In this document: in pieces, positions 60,190 through 64,000 of the stretch | How the letters are laid out: the number at the start of each line of letters is the position of its first letter | Numbering within the stretch: position 1 is the stretch's first letter | NCBI GenBank assembly: GCA_021186555.1 | Contig: JAJKFL010000006.1 | Location: 38,933,478 to 38,997,477, forward strand | DNA length: 64,000 bases | DNA from: Reticulitermes speratus | Lineage: Eukaryota; Arthropoda; Insecta; Blattodea; Rhinotermitidae | Direction: 5' to 3' | Position numbers and translations under genes: made by a program | The notes under the pieces: generated by a model | The model's database searches: none | What the model saw: the letters and a program-made list of their open reading frames with translations, nothing else | What the model was told of the DNA's origin: nothing

Positions 60190-60345
60190 TTCAATCAATA
60201 AAAAGCACCATCAAACCCAACTATATTTATTACTTAAAATATACTCTTACAATTTCGCCGAAACATGTAGCTCTTTGGTAAGAGTATATTGTTACATAAT
60301 AAATATACTTCTGTTGGATAGTGATTTTTTATTGAGTAAGAATTT
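60190..60345. mobile_element. Short palindromic element, hammerhead relic
   Basis: 'tcaataaaaa' to 'aatatactcttacaa' is mirrored by 'ttggtaagagtatatt' to 'tttttattga'. The centre reads 'cgccgaaacatgtagctctt', the 3' half of the hammerhead-like core without CUGANGA. Confidence 0.6.
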
Positions 60346-60927
60346 AAAGACTCGTTCCGTAACTCAGATTATATAGCGTCAAGTTTAGGATGATTAGTGG
60401 ACAATAAATTAGAAAGGATGTGGAAGGAAATTATATTCTCCTGGAATTTGCCAGTGAGGACTGGGTAAAACCATGAGACACTTCAAACAGTACATGCGTT
60501 CGCTTCGCCGAGACTTGAACTAGAGACTTCCCAAATACGAAGCAGAATTGCTAACCACAGGTTGTCAGAATTAAACAAAAGTGCATATAACTGATGAGTC
60601 TGAAGTCCCTTAAGACACAACACATTTTATCCAGAAACAATACACCATCACATATGTGCTCAGACACATAAAATATTTTCGTACGAGCTTATGTCGAGAA
60701 ACCGAATAAAAAATGAATTAGAAAACGTTAAGCGCCCAGCACTTACTGCGCTTGTTCCTCTAGAAGTCCTGGTAACAGCGCTATAATGGACGGGCAGTTC
60801 CTGTTATCGATTGTAGCGCTACTGCTAGGATACGAAGAAAATAGTACTATTCCTACGGTTAGGGGGTGTTTTATTTGTGTGAATATTAGTCTTGTTATTA
60901 TTCTTGTTTATATTAGTAGTTTTGTTG

Positions 60928-61085
60928 GCTGTGCCATGGCTCAGACTGCCGGCCTGTCACCGCAGAGGCCCGTCTTCAATCCCAGGCTAGTCCACGTGGG
61001 ACTTGTAGTGGGCAAAGTGGCACTGAGACGGATTGAGCGGAATACTTCGGGTTCCCCCTGTCAGTATCATTCCACCCGTGCTCCA
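60928..61085 (+). repeat. SINE-3 copy, older
   Basis: 'gctgtgccatggctcagac', 'ccgcagaggcccgtcttcaa' and 'gtccacgtgggacttgtagt' match the head and body of the copy at 61157-61439 read in reverse. The B box (GTCTTCAATCCC) is mutated. No tail or duplication is evident. Confidence 0.75.
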
Positions 61086-61156
61086 TACCCATTCATTCAT
61101 CTACCATCAACGCTATATGATGTCATCAACTGACAGGGTTGTTAAATAACGCACTT

Positions 61157-61439
61157 TTTTTCTTGAGGTGAAGGGCACCGCAGCAGAAGCTACGGACGCA
61201 CCGCAGCCTTCAGGCTTATTGTGCAACCCTGTGACGAAGATGATTAGTTTTTTTTTTCGTTTTTCCTTGTAATGGAGCACCGGTGGAATGAAATTGACAG
61301 GGGAAAACCGAAGTACTCGGGGGAAAAACCTGTCCCAGTGCCACTGTCCACCACAAATCCCACATGGACTGACCGGGGATCGAACCCGGGCCTCCGCGGT
61401 GAGAGGCCGGCGACTAACCGCCTGAGCCATGGCACGGCC
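61157..61439 (-). repeat. tRNA-derived SINE-3 with 13-bp target duplication
   Basis: Minus strand: 'gccgtgccatggctcaggcg' and 'gttagtcgccggcctctcac' (A box region), 'cccgggttcgatccccggtc' (perfect B box GGTTCGATCCC), a body with 'atgtgggatttgtggtggac', an A-rich tract near 61250, then a further segment and a final A-rich tail at 61157-61163. Exact direct repeat 'aaataacgcactt' at 61144-61156 and 61440-61452. Confidence 0.93.
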
Positions 61440-62689
61440 AAATAACGCACTTAAAATAAAAGAGCTATCCATAACATAAGGTTTTCGTTCTTCACACACG
61501 GAGTTTGAAAGACACAAAGTCTAGATTTATTCTAAGTTGCTTATGGGTCCAAAACGCAAGAAGCAGTGATGACAACATTCTGCGCTTGCACAGAACAGTG
61601 ACGCCAACGCTTATTGGCACCGAAACGGATGTAGGTCCTTATGTACAGTGGGCGTTACGACTGTCACGTCTAAGCGAAAGCTGACACGCTCTACTATACT
61701 TGGTATCACATTTCATGAAAGTCCTTTCATCACTTTCCAAGTTATTACATGTTGACAGACGGAGACAGCGATTTTAATAGATGCTTCCTGGTTATGACAA
61801 ACTTCGGTATTGTTAATTAAGATATGGAGAAAGTGCAGTGAAATAAAAACATGTTTATATTTTAAATTAAGTATATTCACAATTACTTGTGAAATTTAAA
61901 CTTAATATAAGTTAATGAATGTAAAAAGATGGTTTAACGGAGATAGCCAATGAAGACATAAACTGGATTGAAGTAGTTCAGAATGGAATGATAAGGCAAT
62001 ATTTGGTAGTAACTGTAATGAAATTCCTCTCCGATAATAAGAAATTCTCGGTACTTATAACAGTTGAATATTTATCAGCTACGTAGGGAATACAATACAC
62101 AAAGGATACACATATTTTCCAAAACTCTAGTAGCCACCTGAAAATTCTAGTGCCTGAAGGGTGACAAAACAAGTTGTACACTGAGAACGCCCACGTATTA
62201 AGTGCTACGGCAAAAAAGAAAGTTATTCGTCCGGACGACTTGAATTTCTGTGTGTTAAGATCATGCAAATGGGTTGAAGCCATAACGCTTTTAATTTGTA
62301 CTCGAGAAGCGTCCAGTTCAAATCTCGGCAGGCACTTCGACAGTCCTGACTGAGGTATCTTCTGGTTTCCTGAATCCCTTTAGGCGAATGTCAAAACACT
62401 AGTACCTGAATTAGACAGAACTGCTCCCTTCTAAAGTCTATAAAATTAATTATTTGCTATTATCCACGTATTAGAGCTTATAGCCTACAGTCATATTTAA
62501 TTTCAGCGATATTAAATAAAATAAATAAAAATGTGTACGAAAGGATCTTTGCGACATCCGTATAAAGGCAATAAAGAACGCCAAATTGTGCAGCAGCATT
62601 AGTTAATTCATCGGCCTGTACTTGTCCCTGAAACAGAGACCTAAGTGTAGTGGTTTGCAGTGGTTCTGTCTGTACACCTGCATACAATG

Positions 62690-62716
62690 TGTGTGTGTTT
62701 GTGTGCGTGTGTGTGT
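62690..62716. repeat. (TG)n microsatellite just past exon-2 donor
   Basis: An alternating TG run on the plus strand. In the transcript it is a CA repeat beginning about 12 nt after the donor gtgagg of exon 2. CA repeats close to a donor can bind hnRNP L and change exon use; that role is inference here. Confidence 0.8.
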
Positions 62717-62727
62717 ATTTTCCTCAC

Positions 62728-62840
62728 CTGTCCCGTTGACCCCAGATGGTCGGATCCTCGCGTCGTAACGTCCAGGTCCCAGAATCTGATCCAGTACTTG
62801 TTTCTCCTTTTCTCTGAAATTTACCTTCCCTTGGGTACAC
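62728..62840 (-). CDS. GluCl: GluCl exon 2: start of mature receptor
   Basis: A 113-nt exon. Acceptor ttgcag ends at 62841 and donor gtgagg starts at 62727. After one base of a split codon it reads CTQGKVNFREKEKQVLDQI, then LGPGRYDARIRPSGVNGT, ending with G. NFREKEK(K/Q)VLDQILG.G.YDARIRPSG(I/V)NGT is the start of mature insect GluCl. NGT is a predicted N-glycosylation site. The upstream signal-peptide exon was not found between 62841 and 64000, so it probably lies outside the window. Confidence 0.94.
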
Positions 62841-64000
62841 CTGCAACAGACAGGATCTACTGTCAGAACCTGAGACAATCTCCTATTAGCAACAGAAGGA
62901 CGCTAAGGTATATCCAATAAAGTTCTGGCATGTTCGCAATGAAGTCCACGCATTATTTCAATGGACTGCAGACATGCCCTTTTGACCTAAAATAAAAAAA
63001 TGAAGGACTCCAAGACAAAATAATTACCTGTAACTCTCTACAGTAGAACACCGCTAAAAGTAGCTTCGTGAAGTACACTGGTACACATATGTACAACCTT
63101 CTTTAACATTCCAAATCTCTACATTTTGCCCCCACACATTATATTTGTGTATTTCTTACAACGTTAGCAATAAATAGCGATTATTTCCCGAAACAGCAAA
63201 AACAGGTTGGTCTTTACAATGAAGAGTGTTCTCTCGGATATCGGGAAGCGCTGGAAAGAAAAGTAATTTCGAACATGAGGGGTTCTCTCCCAGTACTTCG
63301 GTTTTCCACTGTCAGTAGCACTCCACCAATATTCCACAGTCATATTCATTATAATACTACTCTTATTAGGACAAGTGGGCGAAAACTGCGTACCTTCAAA
63401 TAAAGCAATGCTTTTTCGGACATCGGGAAGCATTTGCAAGAAACACACTTGCGTTGTATGCTTGAGAAGTTTACTCTCCGCTATCAGAACAAAGCTTATG
63501 ACTTTTTATATTATCTTCACCGTGCATTTTTTAACAAATCGCAAATTACACACCAACGAAATGCACTATATGTAGGGGTTAAAGAATAAAAAGGGGAAAA
63601 TATAGTGCATTTCGTTGGTGTGTAATTTGTGAAAAGCTCAAGATATTTCCATCCAATTCTCAATCTCCCATCAGAATGCAGCTTGTCTAGGAACTCTCTT
63701 AATGTAATCCTCCCATATTGATTCAGTCCATTACAAAGCAATCGATACCGCCCTTATAGCCACATCCCCCACAGCCGCAAAACGTATGTCCTCATAAAAT
63801 GCAGTTGCATTTTATGAGGATATATGGCATGAGGACATGTATAAGTGTCGCATTCGTTCCTTGTAACTATGTTTCTTCTTGATGATGGCCCATATACAGC
63901 CGAAACATGTGGGAGACTATAATAATATTTGATTACATTGTAAACAAACTACTAGCCTATAACGTATTCAGTTGGACTTTTTAATACTTGACTAATACAC
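62841..64000. other. Upstream of exon 2, repeats only
   Basis: No exon 1 is recognised. An inverted repeat at 63541-63571 and 63601-63630 ('accaacgaaatgcactata' type, 28-30 bp arms, 30-bp spacer) and a perfect hairpin at 63789-63820 ('cctcataaaatgcagttgca') are present. A plus-strand hammerhead relic lies at 63878-63918 (UUGAUGA, stem II GGCC..GGC-like, GAAA, CAUGUG). Confidence 0.65.

Larger units (their letters stand above)
42279..62727 (-). other. GluCl intron between exon 2 and exon 3
   Basis: 20.4 kb to the decayed exon, 29.2 kb to the intact one. Named items are a Tigger-type MITE at 46085-46268, a LINE relic at 46770-47075, a SINE-1 at 50217-50487, a TIR element at 50550-50712, a hammerhead element at 53205-53560, RepB at 58830-59090, SINE-1 copies at 59355-59638 and 59802-60078, a palindrome at 60190-60345, and SINE-3 copies at 60928-61085 and 61157-61439. 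42300-46080, 47200-50200, 50930-53200 and 53570-58670 hold nothing I can name, apart from a purine-rich patch at 44390-44540 and one unclassified ORF at 52261-52800. Confidence 0.7.
4226..62840 (-). other. GluCl: GluCl gene span (partial at both ends)
   Basis: Glutamate-gated chloride channel subunit, a pentameric Cys-loop receptor of nerve and muscle membranes and the target of avermectins. Seven intact exons join in frame: 113+71+70+154+83+135+431 nt gives 352 codons after the first split codon. Each junction has GT..AG ends and matching phase. The order is N-terminal REKEKQVLDQ, loop regions YSVQLTFREQW and NEKEGHFHN, Cys loop CPMNLKLYPLDRQIC, the second disulfide pair, M1, M2 with PARVSLGV, then M3. 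Missing are the signal-peptide exon and the C-terminal exon or exons with most of the M3-M4 loop and M4. Introns range from about 0.95 to 29 kb and are packed with transposable elements. The regular exons carry no stops, so I read it as a live gene. Confidence 0.93.

Noticed and set aside
61375-61439. Possible tRNA gene on the minus strand with a perfect B box
   Set aside because: It is flanked by a 13-bp target duplication and an A-rich tail, so it is SINE-3.
62841-63741. GluCl signal-peptide exon
   Set aside because: The minus-strand frames here are repeat-derived or lack a hydrophobic leader followed by a donor in the right phase.

Overview
The window is A+T-rich, intron- and repeat-dominated DNA from a large arthropod genome. 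A polyneopteran insect such as a cockroach or termite is my best guess. That guess rests on insect-type receptor exons spread over more than 58 kb and on dense SINE, hAT, Tigger and hammerhead-bearing repeats. The species cannot be fixed from the sequence.

The only host gene I can support is a glutamate-gated chloride channel (GluCl, Cys-loop receptor family) on the minus strand. Seven intact exons lie at 62728-62840, 33411-33481, 18215-18284, 17106-17259, 10880-10962, 7873-8007 and 4226-4656. Their splice phases agree and give 352 complete codons without a stop. They run from the start of the mature N-terminus, through the Cys loops and M1-M3, into the M3-M4 loop. The signal-peptide exon (beyond 62840) and the M4 exon or exons (below 4226) were not found. 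A second exon-3 candidate at 42211-42278 has good splice sites and the expected 68-nt length, but its last third is out of register and holds two in-frame stops. It looks like a recently lost mutually exclusive exon.

Everything else sits in the introns or flanks. 1-4225 holds an eroded DUF4817-type transposase and a SINE relic. 4657-17105 holds three inverted-repeat elements, one an 800-bp foldback, plus a Tigger transposase relic and a SINE. 17260-33410 holds several tRNA-derived SINEs, a LINE 3' end, a 0.8-kb minisatellite, and a SINE nested in an inverted-repeat element with a clear target duplication. 33482-42210 holds a 4.1-kb hAT element (35448-39557) with imperfect 8-bp target duplications, itself interrupted by at least four younger insertions. 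42279-64000 holds a Tigger-type MITE, a LINE fragment, further SINEs and more inverted-repeat elements.

The most unusual theme is a set of about fifteen short elements. Most are arranged as inverted pairs. They share a core that reads as a minimal type I hammerhead ribozyme (CUGANGA, stem II, GAAA, a tiny stem III and a GUA or GUC cleavage triplet), with one extra U before stem II. This resembles the stem-III-poor hammerheads known from Penelope-like retroelements. Their termini differ, and several lie inside GluCl introns.
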